Positions 46,168-56,772 of a DNA stretch of 64,000 nucleotides are shown one piece after another. A program made the translations under genes and the position numbers. Source of the DNA: Brienomyrus brachyistius (lineage: Eukaryota; Chordata; Actinopteri; Osteoglossiformes; Mormyridae); NCBI RefSeq assembly GCF_023856365.1, contig NW_026042825.1:27553-91552 (forward strand). Direction: 5' to 3'. The notes below the pieces were generated by a model. That model was given only the letters and a program-made list of their open reading frames with translations. It ran no database searches and was not told where the DNA came from. Each line of letters starts with the position of its first letter. The stretch's first letter is position 1.

Positions 46168-49100
46168 TTATTCATAATCTCTGTAGCGGAGGTCAGAATA
46201 CAGAGTGTCATTATTCCCGTCTTTCTTCTGTCTCCTGGGTTTTGGCTTCTTAAGGTTCAGGGCAGCGTAATTCAGTGTGTCCTCGTCATGGCACTGTGGA
46301 GACAAAGATGGCAGAATTGGATGGATCAAATCGGTTTGCTATTACCTATTTTCACAAATAGCACTTAAAATGCTGATCCCAGGATGGAAATCAGTCTGAG
46401 GTTCATTTGTTTTACTGACGATTTGTAATTTGAAATATTTATTACATACTTGCTTGCGTGACCATTCCACTTTTGATATATCACTGTTCTTTTCATCTGT
46501 TTAAAATATATAACACATCAATATATTATTTAATTTCGCACGGTATCATACCGTGGTCAGATAACATTCCGAATTTTCAAGCAATCAACATCCTTTTTGT
46601 CTCAAAAATGAAAGTAAAAATGACTTCTGTCAATTTAAGTGTGCATGTTTGGATACGTGTCATTTGTTCTCATATATCATATATAATAAAATTGCTATAA
46701 AGGAGATCTTGGTAATAAAAGTTATTGATATGCAACTTATTGCAACATGTATATTTCAATAGATTTTGCAAAATATGAAAGATATAATACAAAAATGTAA
46801 ATCTTACAGTACAAAAAGGTTTATATAAATAAGGTGAGATTTAATAATGGATTTTAAAACTGTATTACCTGCAAGAGTGGTTTTAATATGAAAATGTTAT
46901 CTATCATAAAACAATTTTATATTTCTATAATTTGTTAAAATCTACATTTTGTCCTTCTGAGTGCATAAAGCCGGGCAGCGTACCTGCACAGTGTGTACAG
47001 GTCAGTTTACATCTTATACAAATGAGAGCAACGTTCAGAATAATGCTGCAAGATAAAACTATCAGCAAGCCAGAGTGAAGAGGATCCAGCAGCTTCTGAA
47101 AGCCTGTAACAAAGAGATAGATTTCAGCATAATGATATAGAGACACATTTCCCATTTGCTTACATTACATTAGTTAAAGATCAAATCGATAACACATTAC
47201 AGCAGTTGTTTTGTAAATAGTCCATTTTTAACATGAACTTCTAGTATTTTGCATTTTAACAATTTATATTAATATTTGAAATAATTATTAAATTAGGCTC
47301 CGGACCCCCCGCGACCCAATAGGATAAGCGGTTTGGAAAATGGATGGATGGATGGATATTAATATTTGAAATAATTATTAAATTAGGCTCCGGACCCCCC
47401 GCGACCCAATAGGATAAGCGGTTTGGAAAATGGATGGATGGATGGATAATTATTAAATTAACATCTGTGTAATTTAATTTAAGCACTTAAATTAGAAAAT
47501 TCATTACATTAAAAAAAGAAATAAATGTCTTAATAGCAGAATAAGCTAAATAAAACTTTGAAGCAGATATACTCTCCACACTGGGTGCTACCATCTATAT
47601 CCAGCTGTGTGCCGTTCCCAAACAGCATCTCCCCACACTGGGTGTTACCATCTATATCCAGCTATGTGCCGTTCCCAAACAGCATCTCCCCACACATGGC
47701 CACAGCGCAGTAGTAAGTCCCAGCATCGGAGAGGCTGAGGTTCCCCTTGGGGAGGCTGTAGACGCAGCTCCGTGTAGGAGATCCAGCCTCAGGGCTCTTC
47801 TCACACTCATCACTGCTGTTTCCATGGCTGTAAATGACTCCAGGAAGGGATTCTCCTGATCCATGTCTGAACCAGTAAACACTGTGTTCTCCTGCACAGC
47901 TCCCAGTCTCTATCGTACACTGCAGGCTCACAGAGTCTCCTGGCTGCAATGTGTCAGACACAGGCTGCTGTACCACAGTCCTGCTGTTGGAGTCTTTACC
48001 TGAAAAGCAAAATAGTCATGATGACAGCCCTTTGAGAATAACAATGGAAAATACAGATCCTCAAAAATTGTTCTTACAGATTTTTGGGAACTGAATCGAT
48101 GTTCTTCTAGCCATCCAAGAAATCAGTAACTTCTTGGAGAACAGCTGACATTCTTCTCTCTTTTTATTGTATTACTGCTTATTAGTATATATCAGGTAAC
48201 ACTATACATTAACTGCACCTACATAATACCTAAATAAAAATTATATGATAATAACAAACATTATAATCATATAATGTCTTGTATTAATGTATGAAGGTAG
48301 ATGAATATAATTAATTTCAATTCAAAGAAATGAAGTGTGTAAAGTGTACTTTATATTTTCATGATTTTCGTGACTTTACATTTGGTTTATGTTGCCCCTT
48401 TTCCACAGGAAGGTATTTATTGTTTTTGCATATTTAGCTCTTGATGTGTTTTGGTATTTTTGAGCATTTTGCTGTAGTACCTGCATAATTTAATTCAAGA
48501 GCCGAAGAGCTGTTTGCCCATTACTAGTTTGTCTATCTTTTAACATTAAAGAAAAAGTATACATAGTAAAAGGAATTACTTGGTTTCGTAGTTCCTCCTA
48601 TTTATTTTCTTATGCACACAAAAGTAAGTTTTTCCGTTCAACCATAGCACTACAGCGAAAAGCAAAACGTCATGGCAAATACAATTATGCTTTATTCCAA
48701 TACACATTGCTAATTTTTCATTATTATTACATTTATTCAGCATAATATCTTCAAAGGTTTCATGATTTAATTTGCAATCTTCTGGCCTGAAATCTTTTCC
48801 TGCTACACTGAAGACTCTCTCAGCGTGTGCAGAGAAAGCTGCAGCCAAAGGGTTGGCATCCTCTGATAAACATGGTTGGTTCAGGTATCGGTGACATTAT
48901 GTGAACCTTTCATGGCAGGAATAGGGACTAGTTTGACTTTTGATGCAGGAAAAGTGTTTGGGACGTTTCTTAGGTTAGAAACTGCCGTCACTGCAGCCAA
49001 CACTGACTTTTAAGGAGAGACACTCAGCTCTTCCTATGAGCAGATCCACCATGGTGCACAAAATGACAGTATAATTATTATTTTAGGTGACACTTCAAAT

Positions 49101-49697
49101 GTTGCATTATTTCATTCTTTACAAAACGACATTTTTATAACAATGATGTATAACAATGTTAATGTGTTTATGTATAATTCATATTTAAATTAAAGTTCAT
49201 ATTTTAGTTAAAAGCTACACCTACAGTACGTATATGAACTTGAATTTGAATCCAAACCCTTTTTCGTTCTTCTTCTTTAAATTCAAATATAAATTTCAAT
49301 GCCACAACCTGTTTTCAACCACAATTCAAATGTAATTCAGATTAACAAAATGAACTGAAATTCAAGTTCATATATGTATTCAAAATCCTGAATTTTAGGA
49401 TACGTATTTGAGAATTTCATTCTCAAATCAGTTCTGAATGGTGCACATCCCTAGTTCATATGTTAAATCATGCATTTTTTTTTTCAGAGTGAATACACAC
49501 TGACTGCTCAGATAAATAACGTCAAAAATAATTTTCTTTTGTTGCTTAAGATTTTTGCACAGTCCTATACTGTATATAACAACTCAAACATTTTTTTATG
49601 TTATTTGTTTTAAAGAGGCTGCAATGTGTAACATTAACATCTGTATAAAGAGAAGGTTAGGCTTTTGGCTGACAGCAAGCAAAATGCAACAAATTGT

Positions 49698-49728
<31 letters not shown>

Positions 49729-50448
49729 ATGATTTTTGTTTGATGTTTAGAAAAACATTTATGGAACAAAGCAGACAATAAGGTATCTTTGCTAATTTTA
49801 TATTGACAAACAACTAAACTGTCAAAATTATTTTGCAGGGAATAATCTTACTGACATTATAATAAAGCAAATATGAAAATAGTTGGAATCTCATTTACCT
49901 GTGATTATGACAAAGGTTCCATTCCCGAAGGTGACCTCATGAAGAAACACAGCAGCACAATAATACACTGCAGAATCTGACGGCTCCACGTTAGAAATAG
50001 TGAGGTTAAAACTCCCCTCTGCATTCAGTAAGGAGTAACGTTTTATGCTTTTATATTCCTTGTAAAATTCACCAGGTACGTAGAGAAGTGCTTTCGCCAT
50101 GGGCTGGGGCTTCCGACCAACAGCTTGCTTAAACAAAGTAACAAAAGTTGTTTCTCCTTGACAGAAGCATGTCAGGGTCACACTGTCTCCAAGCTGAACC
50201 CTCATCAGGTGACTGGGCTGAACAACATCTGTAGTCAGTGCAGTGTCTGCAAAAACAGAAAAACAAAAAAAATCATAATCAAATAAGACATATAATAGTA
50301 ATCTAAATAACTATTAACTATGATGCAGATTAAATGGCCAAATTCCACTGATCACATCATACAGATAAATGAAAATATTAAAATCCCAAAATAATTTATA
50401 TTATAGGGCCTTACTAATGAAAATGAGAAGACCAAAGAGTCTGAACAT
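46168..50448 (-). CDS. Novel immune-type receptor (NITR)-like gene with premature stop
   Basis: Minus-strand exons: signal peptide 50448-50415 (MFRLFGLLIFI), V domain 50246-49899, second Ig domain 47999-47649, membrane exon 47103-46984 (LLIVLSCSIILNVALICI) and tail 46293-46168. The V domain has LTCFCQGE, SDSAVYYCAA and a J-like FGNGT. The second domain has CTIETGSCAGEHSVYWFRHG, SDAGTYYCAV and another FGNGT, matching the NITR intermediate domain. The tail carries the ITIM LNYAAL and an ITIM-like TLYSDL, and its TAA stop overlaps AATAAA. NITRs are teleost leukocyte receptors, mostly inhibitory. Defects: FGNGT in the second domain is followed by TAG (47664-47662), and the V-domain tryptophan is leucine (VTLFKQ). 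The membrane exon ends in phase 1 while the tail starts in phase 0. A 32-nt exon at 46900-46869 with weak splice sites would repair the phase. Confidence 0.8.
47266..47447. repeat. 90-bp tandem duplication including SINE tail
   Basis: The unit atattaatatttgaaataat plus a SINE 3' end (ggctccggacccccc to ggatggatggat) occurs at 47266 and 47356. It lies in the NITR intron between the second Ig exon and the membrane exon. Only the last 60 bp or so of the SINE are present in each. Confidence 0.85.
48590..48890 (-). pseudogene. hAT transposase C-terminal dimerisation domain
   Basis: The frame reads NPLAAAFSAHAERVFSVAG followed by FRPEDCKLNHETFEDIMLNK, the end of hAT transposases where the protein dimerises. 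It lies in the long NITR intron between the V and second Ig exons. The catalytic part is absent. Confidence 0.75.
49698..49726. repeat. (AAT)n microsatellite in NITR intron
   Basis: Nine or so ATA units in the intron just downstream of the V exon. Confidence 0.85.
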
Positions 50449-50845
50449 TTTTGTGCTTCCACTGTTTAGAATAAACTGCTCTGCTGCTAAGTGAGAGATC
50501 ATGGTCGTGGTCGGGATGAAAGGGCAGGAAACAGAGAGGAAACAGAGAGACACACATCAGGCTGATCTGATTGGCTGTTCACATGGGAACTTAAGTAACA
50601 GTGAAAAAGCATTTTAATGTGCACTTACATGACGTTTATTAATTTACTCCTTAACATCCAGTTAAAATGAGAACAATTAGATAAACAGGAGCAGATACTG
50701 AGCATATAAAGTTCTTTGTACAGAGTGCTGAGATACTGTGGGAGAGCATTTGCTAATCATCTCTCTCAGACAAGCTCAGCACAGTATGAGTCTGTTATCT
50801 ATCTGATATTAGACAGTCTCTCATACAGTAATAATAATTGATACT

Positions 50846-51045
50846 TTATTGGTCCCTGTGGAGAAATTGTCTTAACTTCTCTCTCAACTTGCTCTCTTTT
50901 TTTTAGAGTAAACAGAGTAAGTTGTCTGCGAAGGGCAGCCACCCATAGTGATGCCCAGTGAGCTGGGGGTTAAGGGCCTCGCTCAAGGACGCAGAGATGT
51001 GCTGTGGCTGGGTTTGAACCAGCGACCATCTTATTACAAGCACAC
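50846..51045. repeat. Interspersed repeat with tRNA-like end, copy 2
   Basis: Contains actttattggtccctgtgg, gctgggggttaagggcctcg and ggctgggtttgaaccagcg, in the same order as at 34232-34455. Confidence 0.65.
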
Positions 51046-51390
51046 AGGCATTAGATATTCTAATCACACTTAAAAGGCAGATTAAATGTTCTTTCCACCA
51101 TGCAAACAGAATGTAAATTGTAGCTTTACTGCTTAGATTTACATTCACACATTTGCATTTAAAACAAGCATTTTAAGTGATGTACATGAGAGTAAATGGT
51201 GAATCAGTTTATTTGCCACTCTACACATTACATTGGCGCCCATTATAAGTAACTGTACAGTGACATTGCAGTTCCTCAGTTGCTTTGATGCATTTCTGGA
51301 ATCACCCTTAACATCTGCAAAACTGTAAGTGCATTTCCCAAAACAATTCGTGCAAACAGCACCACACAGATGGACTGTCTACAAAAAAAG

Positions 51391-51545
51391 TCATAGAGGC
51401 CACCAGCAGCCCGAATACCACACCGTAAGGCCGTATGTTAGGATGCTCTCTATGGCAGAGCGGTAGGAGGCCACCAGCAGCCCGCATACCAGACCGTAAG
51501 GCAGCATGTTAGGATGCTCTCTATGGCAGAGCAGTTGAAGGTCCC
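51391..51545 (-). pseudogene. LINE fragment, tandemly duplicated
   Basis: A 72-78-bp segment with accagcagcccg and atgttaggatgctctctatg occurs twice. Each encodes AIESILTYGLTVWY-type sequence on the minus strand, part of the RT C-terminus of fish LINEs. Confidence 0.55.
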
Positions 51546-51813
51546 GATCAAGAAATCCGACAAGTTTCCCCAATAAGCCAGTAACCCCGCTTCATAGAAC
51601 AGGCCACAGGACTGGTTTTGGTGAGATAGTCCGAGTAGTAGGTAGAAATCAGGATGGAGACTGAGTGTGGGTCTAACAGGTGAGCAGATGTAGGACAGAA
51701 TGTAGAGCCCTCTGGTGGAGTGCCTGTGCATGACTGAATGTATGGTTTGGGTCTGATGGTCTGAATAGTTGGTAGAAATAGGCACCTTCCTACCTGATGT
51801 GGTAGGTCTAGAT

Positions 51814-52118
51814 AAGGGGTCACCAACATGGTGCCCCAAGGATGCCCCCAATGACCACATGAGTTGCCCGTGGACCTGTTCTATAAAATAGCACAACTCA
51901 CCAGCGAACATCATCTAAAATTTTATTTTGTCCTGTTTCTAATCTATCACATTTGCATTTATATAGATTTGAAATTGAATATAAAAAAGCATTTAAAACA
52001 TGTTTATCATGCATGAAGTTTAGACATGTTTAGGAGGGCGTTTAAAACTGATATCAAACTTCGTATGGCTCAGTACCCGTGAAGTAGCTCTCCGTTTTAA
52101 AAAGGTTGGTGACCCCTG
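51814..52118. mobile_element. hAT MITE with 8-bp target-site duplication
   Basis: Ends are AAGGGGTCACCAAC and GTTGGTGACCCCTG, reverse complements apart from the first base. The flanks carry the perfect 8-bp duplication gtctagat (51806-51813 and 52119-52126). No transposase is present. Confidence 0.9.
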
Positions 52119-52817
52119 GTCTAGATCTTGCAAGTTTGTTTGTACTGGCTGTGTGAACATACTGTAGCACTGTTAAGAATATGCAACACAGCCTGAGTTG
52201 GGGATCTGCTGTATGCATCAGTAATATAATGCTTTGTCCTTTTCTAGGCTGTTCATTAAGACATAAAGCCTGAAAGTTTTCTGAATGGCATTAATGAAAT
52301 TGAGCACTGCCCCCACCTGCTGGCCAATTTATTAAAACATTGAAATCGCTGTCTGCACAGGCTGACGTGTCATTTAAGTCTGATAATTTTCTATGAGTCA
52401 AACGGCAAGAAAATGACAAGAAGTTAAAAACATGGAGTTAGATGAAGGAGAAAAGATTACAAATTTGAAGATTATGAAATCAGGACATGTCAGCTAAGTC
52501 AGCCAAGGTGGGTCTTAAACATATGGACGGAAGTATGAGCGCTAAACTTAAACGGGTTCACTTGTAACCGCTGCCACCAAATTTCGTTAAATTGCTGGGG
52601 AGGTCCAGATACATGAGACAGGAATAGAAGGATTATTCTTTATTAATATACAGACGAGGGTTACAACCCTCCCTAGGGCAATAGAAGGGGATACCTGCCA
52701 CGGGACATTCTAAAACGCTTAATGTGAAAATGCGTAACGCAACTTAATGTATTAAAACAGTCACCACAAATCACCAAATTTCTCGCGAATGTATCTGGCC
52801 ATAAAGACTTACCTGAC

Positions 52818-52942
52818 AAGAAATCAAAACCGAAATGCTAGGAATATGGACTTTAAGCCTTTTCTTTATGGGCGTCAATGGAGGGGAAAACGCTTGACGT
52901 AAGATGAAGTCCATATTCCTAGCATTTCGGTTTTGATTTCTT
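52818..52942. repeat. Perfect 36-bp inverted repeat with 53-nt loop
   Basis: Arm 52818-52853 (starting aagaaatcaaaaccg) and arm 52907-52942 are exact reverse complements. The transcript of either strand would form a long perfect hairpin. It may be a MITE, a fold-back duplication or a small-RNA source. No target duplication was found next to the arms. Confidence 0.9.
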
Positions 52943-53069
52943 CCCTGGCATGGGTGACGGGTACACCACGTTCCCAAAGCCACGTTAGCCTCGAGCGAAC
53001 TGCCCGGAGAAACCGCTCACACCAGCGCTGCAACCCGATCTCCTCCCCTTTTAAACACACATTTCTATG

Positions 53070-53270
53070 GCGTTAAATTAGTGCCAAAAGTCGTGCGCAT
53101 AAAAACAGAAAATCCATGCTCTCTACGCGCTCGCGATTGCACAGCACTCACTCACTCGCTCGCCGTTAAATTAGGGCCAAAAGTCGAACCACGCGCGTGC
53201 GTGTGCTCGAGTGCTGAAAACCCATCCCCTCTACGCGCTCGCGTCTGCACAGCACTCGCTCGCTCGAATT
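53070..53270. repeat. CpG-rich tandem duplication, about 100-bp unit
   Basis: Both units begin gttaaattag-ggccaaaagtcg-like text and end with ctctacgcgctcgcg, tgcacagcactc and CGCTCG words. The CpG density is far above the surroundings, suggesting an unmethylated promoter-like island. Confidence 0.7.
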
Positions 53271-53288
53271 TCCCGCTTCGTCTTACCG

Positions 53289-53298
53289 TATATAAAAG
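53289..53298 (+). promoter_or_regulatory. TATA-box candidate downstream of the CpG-rich repeat
   Basis: TATATAAAAG lies about 20 bp after the CpG-rich duplication and 530 bp upstream of the integrase-family frame at 53832. It could be that gene's relict promoter. Confidence 0.4.
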
Positions 53299-53831
53299 AA
53301 TGGGCCAATGTACGGTAAATTGCATTGTGAATAAAATTTCTTAATACAACATCACAAAGCCAATTTAATAAATTCAAATCCTGGGAAGAACGCTCCTCAG
53401 ATATTAGTTCTCGGGTTAGTGTTAGCAGACTATAGGCGAAACCACCTTAAGTGCTATCTGTTAATGTTTATTAAATTAGCATTAAAATGGAGAGGTTTAT
53501 AATATCTTTTGTCCTTGTAGCTGCTAAATACACTCATTATTAAAGCCATAAAGTTGTCTGCCTACTACATTGGAATCTCCACTGAGTAAGTGTTTTTGAT
53601 GGATTTTATTTAACTTTATTATACTCTGGTCCTTAGATCTAATGTCATACTTCTTCACTTATATTGTTTGTGAAAAGGTTTACCACGGTCAAACAGAGCA
53701 GCCACTACATCATCATACATGAACAAGCACCTCACAAAACAAAAACATTTCATTTTCATAATTAAAACTTTTGAATGGTAGGCCTAGTGTGTGGATCAGA
53801 GACAAGATCTTGACACCTCATTAACTATAAT

Positions 53832-54670
53832 TTGTTCTGTGAACAGCTCAGATACCACCTTCTCGAAAGTCTTCTGCATAAAATAGAAATAGGATTCAGC
53901 GCGACTCCACTAAATTTGGATTACCTGGAGTTCCTTTGTCATCAGGAGCTGTATCTTCTGCAGGCCCTGTCTAATCACATTGAAGTACCTCCTGCTATCA
54001 CCCTGGCTTTGCAAGAGCTCTTTGACCTTGTGAGGGCACATCTGGAACGTCCAGCCCCATGTGTCACACAGGAAGTCGCTGCCACCAATAGACGACCCAA
54101 GATTTTGATTGAAGAACAATGTTTGAAAGAAATGCTCCATACTCAACTTCCTGTGCCTTGCATAGCCACACTGATGGGTGTTTCAAGAAGAACAATCTTA
54201 AGAAGAATAAAAGAGTATGAGCTCTGTGTTAGGGAACTTGACAATTTGGTTTCTTCTGTCAAGAATGATCTACCAAATGCAGGCTACAGGATAGTCAATG
54301 CAGGCTGCAGTCAATGGGCTACAGGGTTCGGTGGAGAAGAGTTGCAGCCTCCATGCATAGGGTTGATTCCATGCGCATCATATAAAGGTTGTCAAGTCTT
54401 GGCTGTGTTGTACGCAGAATGTACCAGGGCCTTTGTCTCTAGTACACGTGGACACAAACCACAAGTTGATCCGGTTTGTATTACCAGCAAATTTATTTGG
54501 AGTAAACCCTGGGTGGATTGGTGTGAGGTGGTGGTGGGGCTTTGGAGAAGATTTCCTGCCGATCAACACTAGCAACTTATATCTATCTGTCATGGAGGTC
54601 TCGGGACTCACAGATATTCAGAGACATGTGGATAGTTTACCAGTGGTTTTCAGCAGGAAATAGTTATTAC
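53832..54670 (+). pseudogene. Integrase-core (rve) family gene of fish, degraded
   Basis: The first 140 or so codons are intact. They give a helical N-terminal region, then IEEQCLKEMLHTQLPVPCIA and LMGVSRRTILRRIKEYEL, a helix-turn-helix. NLVSSVKNDLPNAGYR follows. After about 54300 the frame breaks. A second frame contains SLVHVDTNHKLIRF, where the aspartate would be the first DDE residue of the integrase core. Then FRDMWIVYQWF resembles the conserved end of the core. Much of the catalytic domain is deleted. This family is numerous in fish annotations and is probably a domesticated or mobile integrase; its transposon class is not settled here. Confidence 0.6.
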
Positions 54671-54724
54671 TACAAATTGTCACCCCCCCCCCCCGCCCCC
54701 CACAGAAACTGGATCTGGCTATAG

Positions 54725-55250
54725 TGGGAAAATCTTTTTTTTTTTTTATTTGTGAGAACTTGAAAGCAAAACAAAACTTGGAAAAAATATATGCTCATTC
54801 ACCAATTTTCTAATCTGGGGTCTAAAGTGGTCAGGCTTGCAAGTGTATTTGGTTATTTGTCTATCCTAGCCTGTTGCAGTGTATATTTCCTGTATATTTT
54901 GCATGTAAAAAATGTTGTTTGTTATGTCAGTGCTTAATATTATCATGTAGTCTTCATGAACTTTCTTCATCTTGGCCAGGGACTGCATTTGAAAAGTAGC
55001 CACTTGACTAAAATTGGCACATTTTCAGAAATGCCAGCAACAATACTGATAATGAACACCCCTCTAACTGACTCTCAGTTGGTTTAGAAAAAAGACTTTT
55101 AAGAGAAAAGAAAGCCTTCCTTTGGTTTTGCATTTTTCTCTTTTTTGTTGGCTGTGCACAATATATTAGAAGAATACCTTACAATTATATTAGTTAAGAA
55201 ATAACAGATTGCGTATATACAATATTAAGGTGATGACAACAACCCTCACT
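54725..55250. other. No gene recognised
   Basis: AT-rich DNA after a poly-C run (54683-54706). No supported exon. Confidence 0.45.
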
Positions 55251-55258
55251 GTCTCTAG

Positions 55259-55786
55259 GTGCTGCTTCAGACAGGGCATTCTGCAGCAGGGACACCACCC
55301 GTCGTGCAGCATCCAGCAAATCTCCCTATCACAACAGCCCACATAACAGAATAACATTAGTGTATGATTCAGTAGGGCTAGTCCAGGTCTGGAAAGTAGT
55401 TGGGCCAGATTTTTAAACCAAGAAATTTAGCTGGGCCAGACATTTTCAGCGGCCCAGTAAGCAACAGGTAATGGCATTTTAAACAAACACAAATCAAGGT
55501 ACATTATTTTAAAAAACTACAACTGAACAGAATCTGAGAGCAATATTTTTTTTCACTTCTGAAATGAGAAAAATATTTTGGTCGTATCTGACCTAGACGC
55601 ATCCCAAAGAAAAAAAATGCCTATTAGATGGTAAACAGACATAAAGAAAAAGGGAAAAATCGTCTATAATCATCATCCGCTTATACTGTGGTGATCCATT
55701 TCACCCACACAGGCATGATCACCATTAGCGGTTTCCACATTATTGTCGAGGTGACTATTCACTTTACCTCTGCTTTCTCCGACATC
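55259..55786 (-). pseudogene. Possible 5' exons of another integrase-family gene
   Basis: A short minus exon, MSEKAE, ends at GAG|GTAAAG (about 55785-55768). A second begins after GTTGTGATAG near 55336 with GDLLDAARRVVSLLQNALSE, then AAPRDSEG, in phase 0. The helical ARRVVSLLQ stretch resembles the N-terminus of the integrase family found at 53832. Downstream sequence runs into a stop without a core domain. Confidence 0.3.
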
Positions 55787-56139
55787 TTCCTGATTCTGCC
55801 GCCAACAAGGGGCTCATAGGGTGGAGACTGAGGGTGTTAAACAGACCAATCTTTTGTCACTGAATGCAACAAATAATGTATTTATCTGTCAAAAGTCCAG
55901 CACCAGGAAAAGCAACAGAGTGACAGTAGAAACTGTAATAATAATGGAAGTGCGCCGCCCTACAGGGAAGGAGGAGTGATGGGAGTCCCGGTGGTGGCTA
56001 AGCGCGCGTGGGGAGAGGCGTCGTACTGTGAGGCTTCATGAACTTCCGATGGGGCAGTGCTGTCATACAGCGGGGAGCCTGAGAGGGGCACTGTGGCCGG
56101 GTGCGAGAGCCCTGGGTAATGAGTTGTAGAGCTGCGCAG

Positions 56140-56416
56140 TGTCACGATCGGGTACAAGCAGGCAGGCGATCGTGCGGGCAAGGCGTGCAAGGAGCAAGCG
56201 GACAGGCAAAAACGGGAGTTTAATTAGGAAGCGCGGACGGGGAAACATCTCACGCATACAAACATCAATGACAGACACTGGACTCAGGTAAGACACGGAC
56301 TGAAATACACAGGACTGAGCAAATTAACTAGATACAGCTGGGTACAAATCGGGAGAAAACACGTGGGTAATCAGGGGGCGTGGCACACAGGAGGAGCGGA
56401 CGAGCCGGGCATGACA
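56140..56416 (-). mobile_element. Solo LTR with 5-bp target-site duplication
   Basis: The element starts TGTCACGATCG and ends GGGCATGACA, with 5-bp inverted ends. It is flanked by a perfect cgcag duplication (56135-56139 and 56417-56421). A 5-bp duplication fits Gypsy-type integrase. On the minus strand an AATTAAA signal lies in the second half, so transcription runs on that strand. It matches the LTR parts at 15196 and 37501. Confidence 0.85.
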
Positions 56417-56656
56417 CGCAGGAACTGAGAGCCCAAGCTGTTGGACATTCCACTGGACTAGGAGACTGGGGTGAGTGAGGAGGAGCTCATTGACCACAAA
56501 CTGGGATACTGGCTGTGTGTGAGCAATGGGGTGGAGATTAAGGAAAGACGTTAAATCAGCATGCAGTGTTGCCTGGAAACAACAACAAATATACTAGTGT
56601 CACTGTACTAAAACAATATCAAAATAATGCCTATTTTTTATTCATTTTACTTGTAG

Positions 56657-56772
56657 AGTGCAAAGTACAAAGGAAAACAAAGAGTAACTATGGCGAAATA
56701 AATCAAAGCATGTCCCAGAATGATGGGCCTGAATGGATCAGGACAGAAGAAGGCGAAAGTCCTGTTAACGAG
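56657..56772 (+). CDS. Isolated exon candidate with an ITIM-like tyrosine
   Basis: A good acceptor (TTTACTTGTAG) and donor (GAG|GTGAGA) bound a 116-nt open segment encoding KTKSNYGEINQSMSQNDG and WIRTEEGESPVNE. SNYGEI fits the S/I/V/L-x-Y-x-x-I pattern, and polar composition suits a receptor tail. No partner exons were found nearby, so this may be chance or a relict immune-receptor tail. Confidence 0.25.
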
